Assembly (NCBI GenBank): GCA_030062745.1
Contig: CP099839.1
Coordinates: forward strand, 18,662,733-18,726,732
DNA: 64,000 nucleotides
From: Capitulum mitella
Taxonomy: Eukaryota; Arthropoda; Thecostraca; Pollicipedomorpha; Pollicipedidae
Reading direction: 5' to 3'
Below the pieces are notes generated by a model. The model was not told where the DNA came from, ran no database searches, and was given only the letters and a program-made list of their open reading frames with translations. The translations under genes were made by a program, and so were the position numbers. Within the stretch, counting starts at the first letter, position 1, and the number at the start of each line of letters is the position of its first letter. Below, piece by piece: positions 12,501 to 24,052 of this stretch.

Positions 12501-15500
12501 CTTCTGGGGGACGTTAGGTTGGGCTCTTGGCTCGGCCGCTCAATTATTTTCAGGTATCGACGCCCCTGTCTGCTCTGGTAAAATTGAAAAATCGACATCC
12601 GACGCCGAGATCGACTTAAATCCGCGCTGTTTCACTCGGTCCGGTGTTTGTCGGGTTCGCCGGAAGGCCATCGGGTCAGCATCGACCGGTTAACGCCCGT
12701 GACCATGGCGATACGGTCAACAGTCGGGTGACGTCACGCGCCGTAACCGGGCGGCTCTGAGTGTCGGCCGAGCCGCCGTGGACGTCCGCTGCAACAAAGG
12801 CCGCGGGGCGCGGCCGGCGGAGATCCCGGAACTCGGACAGCCGTGGGTGGACGGAGCCTGCCCGGCGGCTGTGGGCACCGTTAGGCTGCACTTTTACGCG
12901 AATCAGAGCCGTGGGAGCAATATGGTGCCGAATTCTCTGAGTTAGTCCGCGCGTATTTATCTGCAGTCAGTCTAAAATTACGACGTCTTCCGCAAGGTGT
13001 GAGTCGCAGACGTCCTAACGCCCGATCATGGCTCTTGTCGTCGTACTCATTATCATCAGTTCCTATGGCGCAGCGGCGCAGCCAAACGGGGGCCCGGGGA
13101 CCCCCCTAGTCCCGCATTTTTGTGAAAACCATTGCACACCGTCCTCCCAGCAGGCGGTTTTCGTATGATTTCAGCTCACACTGAGCTCCACCCCTCCCAC
13201 TTAAGAAAATCTCGGCTGCGTCCCTGCTGCCGGGTTCATTCATCTGCCTGTTTCAGATCACAGGTCGGGGAGACGCGCGGACTGGCTCAGGCAGCGATGT
13301 GGCCTGGACCCGGAGTTCGTCCGGCGACGAATCGACTCTTGTTTACTCTCGTTTCCATGACGACGCAGGCGCCTTTGACACCGACAAGAGGCCTCTGACG
13401 TGATCGATTTGAACGTCAATAACGGCAACGGCGCCTCAGGGAGAGATGCAACTATGCATTCTTTCACACCACCACCGATGTTAACACGGTTCTTGAATGC
13501 TTGCAACGGGAGCTTGTATCCTTCTAAATTGGCCCAGGGCAGGTGCGGCTTGCGAAATGTTCCCACGTGCAAGCACGACATGGAGGCCACATATTCATAA
13601 AACCAACTCGCCAAGACGACAAGGGATGAACGACTTTCGGCAGCCAGCAGCTCTGCTTGAATCAGCTGCCAAAGGATGATTCGAAGAGAGCCTGTGGTAC
13701 ATGGCAGGAGCATTAGGGGCAGATGTGCCTTTGACCGAGGACTTCGTTATTTGAGTGGCTCGGGCCGCGCCGTCCTCCGGTGCCACGCGTGACTCCGGGC
13801 GCCGATCAATACCACGCAACGGGCCCTGGCGAGGTGACCCGGTCGGGTCAGGGGATTAGAATTGGACGCGCGTTTTTAGCCGTTCTTTCGGGATTACTGC
13901 GGAACGGAACAAAGCAGACGGTCGTTTTTGTTCGCATGAATCACCCAGGGAAAATGTTCCAGGCACGCACGATGGCGGATGAGCCAGGAAAAGATCGCGT
14001 GGCTTCAGGCCGGGAGATGCATTCCGACAACTCTCACGAGTTTGCTCTTGATAAACAGCTGATAAACAACACGACCACTTCAATGAATCCCGGGAGGCAA
14101 ACAGACCGAATGCAGGTTGAAAATCTTATTGCGGTCTACTTGCTGGAAGCCGGGACAAAAAGCTGGGGTCACGCGATAAAGCACCCCTGTCCTGCTCCAG
14201 TTCCCAAGAGTTTTGAAAAACCATCGGATAAAAACTTTGAGGCATGAAAATCCAGACCCGGTGATCCGATAGACAACCATCCGGTCTGTCAACAGCCCTG
14301 GTCAGCACACTGGGCGCACCTTACCACCATTGTCGCCGTGGCGTATGCTGCGAAACGTGTCGCGAACTCTTGCGGTTCCCGCCATTAGGACGTCGCGCAG
14401 TCATAAGTCAAAGGACCCTGTGCTCAAACCGCAGCTTAGAAGGCCACGAAAAATGCCTGGTGCCTTACGGCATGACTGACCAACCGGATACGGTGCCGTC
14501 ACCGCCGATTGGGATACGGATGCACGCACCGCCGGCCGCGCGTGTGTCTCGGAAGGTCGACAGTGTCTGCCTATTACAGCGGATCGCTTTCCAACCAGCC
14601 TTTGTCGCCGACAAGCAAACTGTGCCCAGTCACGTTTCACAAACGGCTGTCGGGAAATGGCAACTGTACGTCACCTTTAACTACTCGTAAACCATGTTGT
14701 AATGAATTGGATGAAAAAGGAAACTGAGCACATCATTCGATTCTTTGGCCGTCAACTCGACATGTATGTACATATGTACATAATATGTATATAATGTGCG
14801 TACATATATACACACATATATATGTATGTGTACATAATACCTGCGGATTACGTAAACCACGCGCATTGCGTGGGCGACAAGATTCACATGTCTTTGTCGT
14901 TCTTCAAAGTCAAATAAACACACGTTAAGTTTGGAGAGAGTACTAGAAACAACCCGTGTGGAAACAATTTCTTTTGACATGTGAACTTCTCCATAGAAAG
15001 CAGCGCTGGACGAATCTTACGACATCATTCATCAGTAGTCAATCTTCGCTTCTGTTTGCCGCACTGCGACACAGAGCAATCCTACCAACGGTAGTAGACG
15101 ATACGGTAGTGACAGCCATAAGCTGGAAATAGGTGGCAGTCCGGAGGGTAACTAAAAATTCTTCCACAATGTTACAATTGCAACTTTATAACTCACTCTT
15201 GCAAATCAGAGAACAGTGGGCGTGTCACGGTCCCCAGCGTCTCGCGATCCTGCACTCACGGCGGCACCCGCCAAAACAGGTTGGTTCTGATCTCGAAGTT
15301 CGTTACCGAAGAGAGGGGAACCACGGTTCTTCTAGGACCGTGGTGGGTGGCATGCTATTATGACACATCTCCAAAATTTCCATCTGAAGCATACCCGTTG
15401 CGGTTCCCTATCACGAAAACTAGCACAGTCAAATCTGATCAGAGCATGATCTCGGTCTTGGCCACGGTCCCCACCTCACCTCTTCAGGTCAAGGCCCTGC

Positions 15501-16172
15501 TTCCTCGTTCCCGCAGCCGGCCCCGCAGAGGGCGGCGGCGTCGGCGGCGGCCGACTCGATCGCCCACCACATTACCAGCCGTCCCCCGCAGACCCCGCTC
15601 GGGAGGGGGGGGGGCAGCGACACTCGGCCGCGGATGTCGGGGTATTCCCCCTCCCGGTAGTCCCTTCTCAGTCCGCTCCGGGCGGGACGACCACAATTTC
15701 GGCCCCAGATGTCGGGTGCACCTCCTCACGCGGCAGCCCCCAGTCCCCCTCCGGGCGGGGGTGGTTCCTCACCTCCAGGTGTCGGGTGCACTCCCCCCCC
15801 GCGGCAGCCCCCAGTCCCTCTTCGGGCGGGGGTGGTTCCTCACCTCCAAGTGTCGGGCGCACTCCCGCCCCCCGATAGCCCCCCAGCCCCGCTATGGGAG
15901 GTGGTTCCTCACCTCCAGGTGTCGGGCACACTCCCCGATACTCCCCAGCCCCGCTCCGGGTAGGGGTGGTTCCTCACCTCCAGGTGTCGGGAATACTCGG
16001 CCGCCGTGCGCTCGTTCTCGGCGCTGAGCTGCTCGTTCTTCTCGAGCAGCGCCTTGCCCAGCTCGGCGGCCAGCACCAGGTCCTGCTCCTTCTGGGCGAG
16101 CAGGGCGCGGGCGGCCGCCGTGTCCACCGCCATCTCGACGCCGGCCGGCTCCACGTAGGCGGCGCGCGCCAT
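222..16172 (-). CDS. BicDR: BICD family-like cargo adaptor (BicDR/BICDL), five exons, 3' end uncertain
   Basis: Coiled-coil adaptor. Family members link dynein-dynactin (and kinesin in vertebrates) to Rab6-type secretory vesicles in the cytoplasm. Visible exons: 15978-16172, 2465-2568, 2117-2228, 1371-1487 and 222-525, which join in one frame (65, then 72, 39 and 101 codons, about 277 aa). The first exon carries the AQKEQDLVLAAELGKALLEK block, close to the QKEKDLVLAARLGKALLE signature at the start of the vertebrate BICDL coiled coil. Later exons carry DLEQERHTLRLRM, ITEQNQRLARQL and EEIQTLSEQRLDLERRE, in the same order as the vertebrate protein. Start chosen at ATG 16172-16170, the first ATG before that block. 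The first intron is 13.4 kb. A vertebrate protein has a further C-terminal coiled coil, so more exons probably lie left of the window; if the donor at 221 is not used, the frame stops at about 180. PTIP lies upstream on the same strand, about 2.2 kb away. Confidence 0.85.
714..960. repeat. 91-bp tandem repeat in BicDR intron 4
   Basis: Copies start at 714, 805 and 896, each beginning CCCAG and containing GGTCTGCCAAAAGGCAGTGC and GGGTCTGGATCTGA. The first two are near-identical and the third is diverged. Related but shorter pieces run back to about 510. The rest of this intron (526-1370) is AT-rich with an ATAA microsatellite near 1055-1080. Confidence 0.8.
1371..1487 (-). CDS. BicDR: BicDR exon 4
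   Basis: Acceptor ...CTCGCAG, donor GAG|GTAAGA, 117 nt (39 codons), phase 0 at both ends. Encodes a coiled-coil stretch from AMKSEKQVTEQLEQL to HVDAMREE. Confidence 0.8.
1488..2116. other. BicDR intron 3
   Basis: 629 bp between exons 4 and 3. I see no exon, repeat or RNA gene in it. Confidence 0.6.
2117..2228 (-). CDS. BicDR: BicDR exon 3
   Basis: Acceptor ...CGACAG, donor GAC|GTGAGT, 112 nt. Together with exon 2 it makes 216 nt, so phase closes exactly. Encodes the coiled-coil segment EDITEQNQRLARQLRD, like ELSEQNQRLLDQL in vertebrates. The intron to exon 2 is only 236 bp. Confidence 0.85.
2465..2568 (-). CDS. BicDR: BicDR exon 2
   Basis: Acceptor ...TTGCAG before GACCTGGAGCAG; donor CAG|GTCAGT; 104 nt, leaves phase 2. 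Encodes DLEQERHTLRLRM and MEGEHEAQVVQLQAD, which match the HLEQEKHELRRR...EGEWEGRVSELESD stretch of vertebrate BICDL1. Confidence 0.85.
12195..12567. mobile_element. MITE family 1, copy 1 (about 370 bp)
   Basis: Starts TAGGGGTGTCGAT and ends ATCGACGCCCCTG, an imperfect terminal inverted repeat. The interior shares long stretches with 58259-58699 and 55334-55551, for example AATGTTGATTTGGGCCCACC and TCCGTTGAGAAATCCAC. It has no coding capacity, so it is a non-autonomous DNA transposon. I could not settle the target-site duplication. Confidence 0.7.
13071..13226. mobile_element. hAT-type MITE, copy 1 (about 156 bp)
   Basis: Terminal inverted repeats CAGCGGCGCAGCC and GGCTGCGTCCCTG. The interior (AAAACCATTGCACACCGTC, GGCGGTTTTCGTA) matches the copies at 45181-45354 and 54360-54516. 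No clear target-site duplication remains around this copy. Confidence 0.75.
15590..15977. repeat. minisatellite copying the BicDR exon 1 splice donor
   Basis: Period about 65-71 bp. Each good unit contains, on the minus strand, CGACACCTGGAGGTGAGGAACC, that is the last codons of BicDR exon 1 plus its donor. Exact or near-exact donor copies sit at 15913, 15844 and 15773, besides the real one at 15978. Two older, decayed units lie further left. Confidence 0.85.
15978..16172 (-). CDS. BicDR: BicDR exon 1 (start codon, N-terminal coiled coil)
   Basis: 65 codons from MARAAYVEPAG to ...EYSRHLE, ending at the donor GAG|GTGAGG. The start is the first in-frame ATG after GC-rich upstream DNA. The 3' end of this exon and its donor are copied several times in the minisatellite that follows in the intron. 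Confidence 0.85.
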
Positions 16173-16194
16173 CGACCCCACCGGTCACCGTCGG

Positions 16195-16365
16195 CCTGAC
16201 CTCAGGGTCAGTCAGGTCAGCCGGCCCGGTCCGACCTTAGGGCCGGTCAGGTCTACCTGTCAGTCCGACCTCAGGGCCGGTCAGGTCTACCGGCCGGTCC
16301 GACCTCAGGGCCGGTCAGGTCAGCCGGTCAGGTCCGACCTCAGGGTCAATCAGGGCAGCTGGCCC
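16195..16365. repeat. 34-bp minisatellite upstream of BicDR
   Basis: About five units of 34 bp built on CCGACCTCAGGGCCGGTCAGG, with CCGACC starts at 16231, 16265, 16299 and 16334. It lies just upstream of the BicDR start codon, so it may be in the 5' UTR or promoter. Confidence 0.8.
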
Positions 16366-17699
16366 AGCGAGGTCCGGACATCTATTCCGGTGCCGTGCGC
16401 AGCCCGAGGTTCCGTCCTGGACTGGGTTACAGCAGGCCGTAACGCGGCCGATGTTTTCCTCTGACCACGGTCTTTGGCGGTCGGACCAGCGCGTCGCACC
16501 GTCCCGCCAATGTACAGCAGCCCGATTCGGACCGCTTCCTGCCGCAGCCACAGACGCGGGAGCAGACACGTGCACCACCACCGCGCACCTGTACACACTG
16601 ATTCACCAGCGGCGCCGGCACCGCGGCCCACACGCGAGGCCCGCCCGCTGGTGTTCAGCCCGTACCGCCGGACACCCGACCGGCCTCAGCGAGTCTAGGC
16701 GCCCTAACGCCGGGACCGCTCGGAACTAGTTCGGGCATTGGCAATTACCGCGCAGGGACACAGCGACAGCACGCATAAAAACGTCTAACGTACAGTGGAT
16801 TTATTACAGAGTCTCGTGACAAACATAAATCGACGTGAAAACGACCCATCGTCGCACACACGGCATTCGCTACAGATTTGTACAAGAAGTCTGAACAAGC
16901 GTGAATAACGGCAGTGTTGCAAGGTTCGCTTGACAGAACACGTGTTACACGCAATGAATAGTGAACCTACGTCCACAACTTGTAAGGGAAGACTGTGTTT
17001 GAATTCAACCATTGCAGGCCTCAGACCGCCGCGTCGGCGGCGCAAAGGAACCAAGGCCAAGTGACGCACGTTTCGTTTCGGAGCAACCGAGTCCAACGGT
17101 ACACTCGGGCAGACACAACCAGGCTTCCCACTGAAAGGCTGACAGGCAACAACCACAGCTCTACCCGTCTGTAGCGTGCAGATCTGCGCAAACACAAACT
17201 CCTTTACAAAGCAACTGGCGTAATGCCCCGGTACACAACGCAGTCGAGAAACAAAACAAAAATGACACTCGTCCGCGCTACTACTGCGTGACGGCGAAGC
17301 GAGGCAATCCTTGACTACACCAAGGCACGGTATTTCGGGCCTTCCAGCCACAGAACGTCTATGTTTCTCACAGGTTCACCTAACAAACGAGGACGCCAGC
17401 CTCGGCGTCTGAATTCGTCTGTTATACCTTAACCGTTATCTGTTAGCCTTAAAGGCTCAAAGAATCAGTTGATCATGACACAATGTCAAAAACCTTGTTC
17501 ATACAACATGCCAATTTGTCAAAATGGACAAACCGGACAAACATCGTTGAACGCGCTATATCAGGGAGCACTTAATGCAGTCCATACACGGGCGCTCCAG
17601 AACAATTAGGATGCATAATATCGGTCCACAACTCTGCCACTCTAAAGCACATCTCCCAGACAGGGGCAACAGCTGCGGACCTGGCCCCACCGTCACGTA

Positions 17700-18300
17700 G
17701 CCGACACCGGACCCCGCGGTACCGACAACCAGCCGACACCAGGCCTGTTGTACCGACCGCCAGCCGACACCAGGCCCGCTGTACCGAAAGCCAGCCGGCA
17801 CCAGGCCCCGTTGTACCGACCGTCAGCCGACATCAGGCCCCGCTGTACCGGCCGTCAGCCGACATCAGACCCCGCTGTACCGGCCGCCGACCGACACCAG
17901 GCCCCGTTGTACCTGCCACAAGCAGACACCAGGCCTGTTGTACCGACCGTCAGCCGACACCAGGCTCCGCTGTACCGGCCGCCAGCCGACACCGGGCATG
18001 TTGTACCGGCCGCCGACCGACACCAGGCCCGCTGTATCGAAAGCCAGCCGACACCAGGCCCCGTTGTACCGACCGTCAGCCGACACCAGGCCCCGCTGTA
18101 CCGGCCGCCAGCAGACACCAGGCCCCGTTGTACCGGCCGCCAGCGACATCAGGCCCCGCTGTACCGGCCGCCAGCGACACCGGGCCCCGCTGTACCGGCC
18201 GCCAGCCGACCTCAGGCCTGTTGTACCGGCCGCCAGCAAACACCAGGCCTGTTGTACCGACCGCCAGCAGACACCAGGCCCCGCTGTACCGACCGCCTAC
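17700..18300. repeat. about 32-bp minisatellite in the PTIP 3' region
   Basis: Roughly 19 units of 30-32 bp on the theme TGTACCGGCCGCCAGCCGAC followed by ACCAGGCCCCG. Lies 120-720 bp past the PTIP stop codon, so it is either in the 3' UTR or just beyond it. Several reading frames are open only because of the repeat. Confidence 0.9.
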
Positions 18301-18418
18301 CGCCCGGCCACCTCCAGCCACTCGACACACGTTCCGCCAGGGAGTCCATCCGCCGCCGTCTTCGTAGCAGCCCTGTGACGGCCTCGTGACGGTTCAGGGC
18401 CGCCGCGTCGCGGCGGCG

Positions 18419-18507
18419 TCACTGCTGCGGCCGCACGTAGCAGGAGCGGGTGTAGTCTATCATCTGGCGCAGCACGGCGCTCAGCACGAACTCGGCGCTG
18501 TAGATAG
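18419..18507 (-). CDS. PAXIP1: PTIP exon q (last exon, stop codon)
   Basis: Acceptor ...CCCGCAG, stop TGA at 18421-18419. Reads PIYSAEFVLSAVLRQMIDY, equivalent to DVHNAEFVLTGVLTQTLDY, then nine residues to the end. The 17-exon join totals 4,401 nt, an exact multiple of three. Confidence 0.95.
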
Positions 18508-21500
18508 CTGCGGGAGAGCGCGGCCCCAACGTCAGAGCCGCCGGACTCGAGACTCGGGAGTCAGGACTCAGAACGCCCAGTTACAGGCGGCCACAGGCCT
18601 CAGGACCACTTACAGGCGGACTCAGAAGGCTCCGTCATAGGCGGTCTCAGAAGATGCCTCTCGGCCCTAAGTTGTGACGTACCGACCATGCATAGTTTGA
18701 TGCAGATAATCAGTACACAAAAATAGCACAACTGGATAACCGTTCACCTTTGCGCTGGACAGCACCTGTACACGGAAACAAAAAACCCTCAGATGCTTCC
18801 ATTTAGCAATACCTACAAAACTTAGCGACCAAACGGCAACAGGACAATCAAATGGAACGCCACTGAAATAAAGGACAGGACGGCATGCACCAGGTCTTCA
18901 TCCATACAAAGCCACCAAAGGTTGACTGGTCTCAGGTGGATCTCACACAAATCCTGAAGGTTGATCTCACGCTTGCGATAAGCGGATCGCGAACCACATA
19001 GCCCAATCGCTCTGAACCTGACCGTGATCCCGTACCAGGTCCCTCAGTGCGGTGGCCACCAGTCCCCCCCCCCCGAACCACCGAGCCGGCGTGGCCCGCC
19101 CACTCACGCAGGCCGGCCTTGAAGATGTCCTCCACCAGGTGGAGGTCGGTCTCGCAGGTGATGATGTAGTGGTTCTGGAGTCGCGCCTCCCGCAGGGCCT
19201 TGAGTGGCCGCATGCGTTCCTCGACGGTGCCGCCCGAGCTGCGGATGATCTCGGCCAGGGCGCGCCGGTTCGGCACCGTGCCCGGCGTGATGTGGAAGCT
19301 CATCCCCTGCCGAGGCACAACCGACACCGTACGGACGCGGTAGCCAGACGGGGCGGTTCGGGCACACAAAATGTGAGCCCGTTGGTAGAAAGCCGGTTGT
19401 TAAAGTTGTTCTTCTATTAAAAAGCTGAAATGTTCTACTAAAAATCGCAAAAATCGTCATGCAATCTTTTTGTGTCCTTAAAATCAAGTCCTGCTGCATC
19501 AATGTCGGCGGAAGGTTACGGTCGAACCGATCTTTGAGGTGTCAAAACCTGCAGCATCAGCTGAAGGATGAGAGGCAGCTCGCCGTATCACACAACCATT
19601 CCAGCACAAGGCTTGGCTTCTCCCATAATACCCTACGGCCCGCTTCAACCGCGTCCAACAAACCCCAGCCCACCGACCTTGAACAGGGAGCGCCGGTCCG
19701 TCTTGGCGAGCGTGGCCGCCAGCGAGAAGTTGAACTTCTTCTCGAACTCGTCGTCGGCGAGCTGGAACGGCTGTTCGGGCAGAAAGCGGCCCTGGCGGCC
19801 GCTCTCCTCCACCCAGCGCTCGGAGACGATCAGCGAGCAGCTGGCCAGCGCCGACAGGAACTTCACCGTCCGCTGCAGCCGGCCCATCACCAGGTGGGAC
19901 GCGTCGGCGGCCGAGGCGGCCACCGTGCCGCCCAGCCGGCGCACCGTGTCGGCCAGGCCGGGCGCCGTGCACGCCGAGAAGAGCACGCGCGGCCCGTTCT
20001 CCGGCTCGGCCGGCGGCGGCACGGCCAGGCCCGGCTCGGCCAGGTTCGGTGACAGCGTCGTCTTCTTGGTGGCCCGGTCGGCCTCGATCTCCTGCAGCTG
20101 AGCGGCGGCGCGCGGCGCCCGTCAGCGGGGCCGAGATGAGGCGAAAACGTAGCGCCAACATGGCGGGTCATCTGACGGCTGACGGCCATTAGCTGATACA
20201 CAAGACAAGGCTGTACAAAGGTTTAAGGGCACGTCATTAAGATGTCGTAAGTTGAAACGCAAGCGAAACCCCATCCAATAAGCAACTGCACTGATGACAT
20301 GCCACTGGTAACGGTAAATAAGCAATAAACTGGTACCTGCGACGGAACAGATGTCTCATGTTAAGGTCGCTACTCCGAATAACCGTGTTCACGCCCATTC
20401 GAGAGTCAAAAATCTCCGAGGTACACGGAAACCTCGAAACCACCCAGCCGTCTTCTGGACCCGTACCTTGCGCTTGTTGCGCGGCGGCGGGTTCTCCTTG
20501 AAGCGGCTCCAGATCTCGCGCGTGACGATGATGGGCGCCTTCCAGGCGGCCATCAGATGGGGCACCAGGTTGTAGTCGATGCGGAACGGTTCGTCCAGGC
20601 TGAACTGCTGGTACTTCTGATGGCCGGCCAGCTGCGCCACGCTCTGGTTGCCGAGCAGCAGCTCGTTCAGCCACTGCAGGTTGACGGCCGGCGTCTTCCA
20701 TTCGCGGCTCTTGGCGTATTTGGGGCCCTCCGGCCTGCGGGGCGGGCCGCGCGGCGTCACGGGGCGTCACGGAGCACCGTGACGCGCGGCGTGGCGTGAC
20801 CACCGCACGTCACGGGGCGAAGGAAGAGGCCGTTTGACTGGATGAAGTAACGTAAAAGCGCCACTGGACGCTGTGAGGGACCGCGCTGGCGGGTGGCACG
20901 AGAAAATGAGGGGACGAAATTGCCAGCAGTACTGATAAGACGCCATGATAATGCAGTCACAGGACGAAGAACAGTAAAGTGTGTTCAGTATGTACAGAAA
21001 ATTCCCTTTTCAAGGGATGCGACGATCGTATCGGCGTCCATGTGGTACCACATCACATCAAAAACGTCTCAACATAACCTGCTTCTTCCAAATTGTCAGA
21101 CCCCATCAATGTCCAACGCGGTAAAGTCTCGCGAAGTAAAATGCAACAGCTGACGCCCGCTGACATGGTTTGCTGGCGCAATGTACCCATTAACGCAAGC
21201 AAAAGAATACCATTTGTCACATGGCAGCACCAAACTGTCCCTATTAAACTAAAGGCCGTCTCTATTCACGACTCAGACGCAGCACGGCGCTGTCCACGGG
21301 TCCGGACCAGCAGCACAGCAGCTCACTTGCGACAGATGAGCGTGGTGTTGTGCTTGGTGAAGTAGCCAGTGTACTTGGCTCCGCACGCCTCCACCATATG
21401 CTTCACCCGGCGGCGCTCCTTACCGTCGAAGCCGGATATGCTGATGATCTGGCCCTTTCCCGGTTTATCGCTGTCACTGCCGCGTCAAAACACGGCGTCA

Positions 21501-23978
21501 AAGAAGCAGCCCCCCCTGCTTGGACTGCCCCCATGAATTGAAAGCATCTGTCTCACAAGCTTAGCCTAAAAGAGAAGATCACTCCCGGCCATCGACATCA
21601 TCGCCACCACACCAAGGCGAACTGTTCGCGCAACAAAGACAACACATCGGCGAGCAATGACAAGACCACGAGTGATTGCAAGTGATTACAACACAAGACT
21701 CTAATAGCGCGACCAAAGGCTGCTAGTCTTATTGGCATTCCGCCACCCTACGAAGACCGATCACCTGCAGAGTACCCTGTAGGTGATGTACCCTAGTACC
21801 CTGTATCACCTGATCTTTACCTGTAAGGGACGGGCAGGTGCAGCGCCTGCCAGGGCGGCGTCACCTTGTGCTGTATGATGATGTCGTTCAGCCAGTACGC
21901 CGTGACGCAGCGCTTGCCGTCTCGCATAGCCTGGAAGCACAAGATGTCAACAACTCCCTATTACGGAGTCGTCTCGGAGACCGATAATGCACGGTTCGTT
22001 CTCCACCACAGCACGCGCTGCAGCCCCACCCGACTGGGAAAGAGTCCGTGAGCCACGACGAGCACAAATATTCAAACAGAGAGCCAAACATCGGCACATG
22101 TCGCTTCAGCCTATCCCAAATCCGTCCACTCCAGAGGACAGCGTGCGAGTCGCCGCCGCCTCCGCCGGCTCCTCACCGTCTGCACGATGGCGTTCTTCAG
22201 CTGGAGGCAGAGGATGTGGGTGACGCGGCCGCTGTAAGTCTGCTCCACCTCGCCGCCGTACTGGCTGATCACCTTACACCACGTCTTGAGCTCGTCCACG
22301 GGAGTCGTGTGGTGGTAGTCCACCAGCAGGAATACGCAGCCCAGCAGGCACAGGTCGGGCGGCACTGAGGGGGAGAACAGGCACCGGGGCAGAGCGTCAG
22401 CGGCGGTAAAGCCAGGGCCGCGACCGACACCAACAGACACACGTCACCGAGGCTGGGTCAACGCAGTGCTGACGTAAATCAGCGGCGCAGTTTCCGTTTG
22501 ACGAGCAACTAAGCCACTGGTTAAAAGACAAATGGGACAGAATCGATGATGCGCAGCAATACCCATAATTAGCCGGGCACATATCTACCCAGTCCGACGG
22601 TAAACTGAGCCAAAACCAGGCATCACCAAAGGCTTCCAATCGACTCTGCACACGAACCCCCGTCCACAAACACGACTCCGATCCTTCCGAAGCGACGTCT
22701 TCCTTCCACGCCGGCGGCCGCTCGGGCGCACACCCCTCCCCGACGGCCGGCAACTCACGCTTGAGGTTGGGGTCGTGTCCGTGGTACTGAACGCGCACGG
22801 TCGGCAGCTGTCCGGGCTTCTGCGGGCTGACTCCCAGCCGGTAGCCGGCCGGCGGCGCATGGCCGGCCGGCGGCGCCGTCAGGCCGGCGTGCATGGCCGC
22901 CATCTTGACGGCAGGGTCGGCCGCCGCCACGGCAGCAGGCCGGCCTGCCATCGCTGCAGGAGCAGAGCGGCACACACTCACGTCACGGATCCGACCGGAC
23001 ATTCCGATTGATCTTAACCCGGCCCCGACGCGTGGGGGTAGGTGTTGATAGCCCCCTGAGGTTTTTCAGGCACTGCGAGAGAACGTACGCATGCCGCGCC
23101 GCGAAATCTCTTTTGCTTAATCTTTTCTGAATCTTATGTCATATTTTCAACCTCAGATCAAGTAAGGTCTCTGACCTAGGTCAGGATAAATGGATCAATG
23201 TCCAAAAAGTTGGTTTTCGTAACTTAAAAAAAAATCGAGACGTCAAAACAAAACTTTCTGTGACTTGCGATCTTCACAAATGAAACAAATTTCCTATCTC
23301 AGATTTTTCGAAAACTTGGATCACTGACCTAACGTCCAGCCTACTATCAACACTGCGTTTTTCCCGCAACTGATTTTTTCCCGCGTTTTGGGGTATGAGC
23401 TGATGGAGACTTCCAATGGTCGCCATTTGGCAAAGTATCACTGATCTCCAACAATTGGCCTGAGGACAGGCCACCTATAACTGGTATGAGCGAAAATGCA
23501 CCCCGTCAAAATCTGCGATGAATGACTTGGTACGGACAGAAAACGGCAGAACTGACTGTCAAAGTCGCTAATGATGTGAAGAAATTCAAAAACTTAAAAA
23601 AGTTTGCAAATAAATCGGCTTGCGCGCATAAAGGTCCGCAAATCGTGGACATCGGTAATAACTGATTTTTTTTTACCTAACACGGCAAGCCATATCATGA
23701 ACCCCCATGTCAAGAAACACAAACTGGTGGATACTACTCCACCAAAACAAAGGAAAGCAAACGCCAGAATAAGTGCCCGTCAGTTTCATTCCGCGTTCGG
23801 CACGGGCACAAATTGTTGTATCTTTACCCGACGTTCTCGCGTAAATGTTCAACAAATCCGAGAAATTTTAAATGCGTCGACATCTACGGACATTTACCTA
23901 TCCCTTGATACTTTTATTTGGTCTTTATTAATGACTGCCCAAGACATTTCTCGGGTTCATGTAGTCAGCTATGAGATG

Positions 23979-24052
<74 letters not shown>

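Larger units (their letters stand above)
2569..15977. other. BicDR intron 1 (13.4 kb)
   Basis: No coding exon with family resemblance was found on either strand. It holds CpG-rich patches (about 3880-4240, 6290-6560 and 10890-11500), which create long random open frames, two MITEs (12195-12567 and 13071-13226), an AT/TG-rich microsatellite stretch near 14758-14842, and a splice-donor-copying minisatellite at 15590-15977. The CpG-rich patches could be regulatory, but nothing shows this directly. Confidence 0.5.
16173..18418. other. PTIP-BicDR intergenic region
   Basis: Contains the 34-bp array, a GC-rich stretch at 16380-16700 that would suit a BicDR promoter, a minus-strand AATAAA near 16798-16803 that could end the PTIP transcript, and the 32-bp minisatellite at 17700-18300. 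No further coding exon was seen. Confidence 0.5.

Noticed and set aside
13780..14247. Plus-strand 155-codon frame
   Set aside because: No domain, repeat or splice context supports it; likely chance.
15281..16027. Plus-strand 248-codon frame
   Set aside because: Antisense to BicDR exon 1 and the donor-copying minisatellite; no family resemblance.
17748..18389. Plus-strand 213-codon repetitive frame
   Set aside because: Produced by the 32-bp minisatellite.
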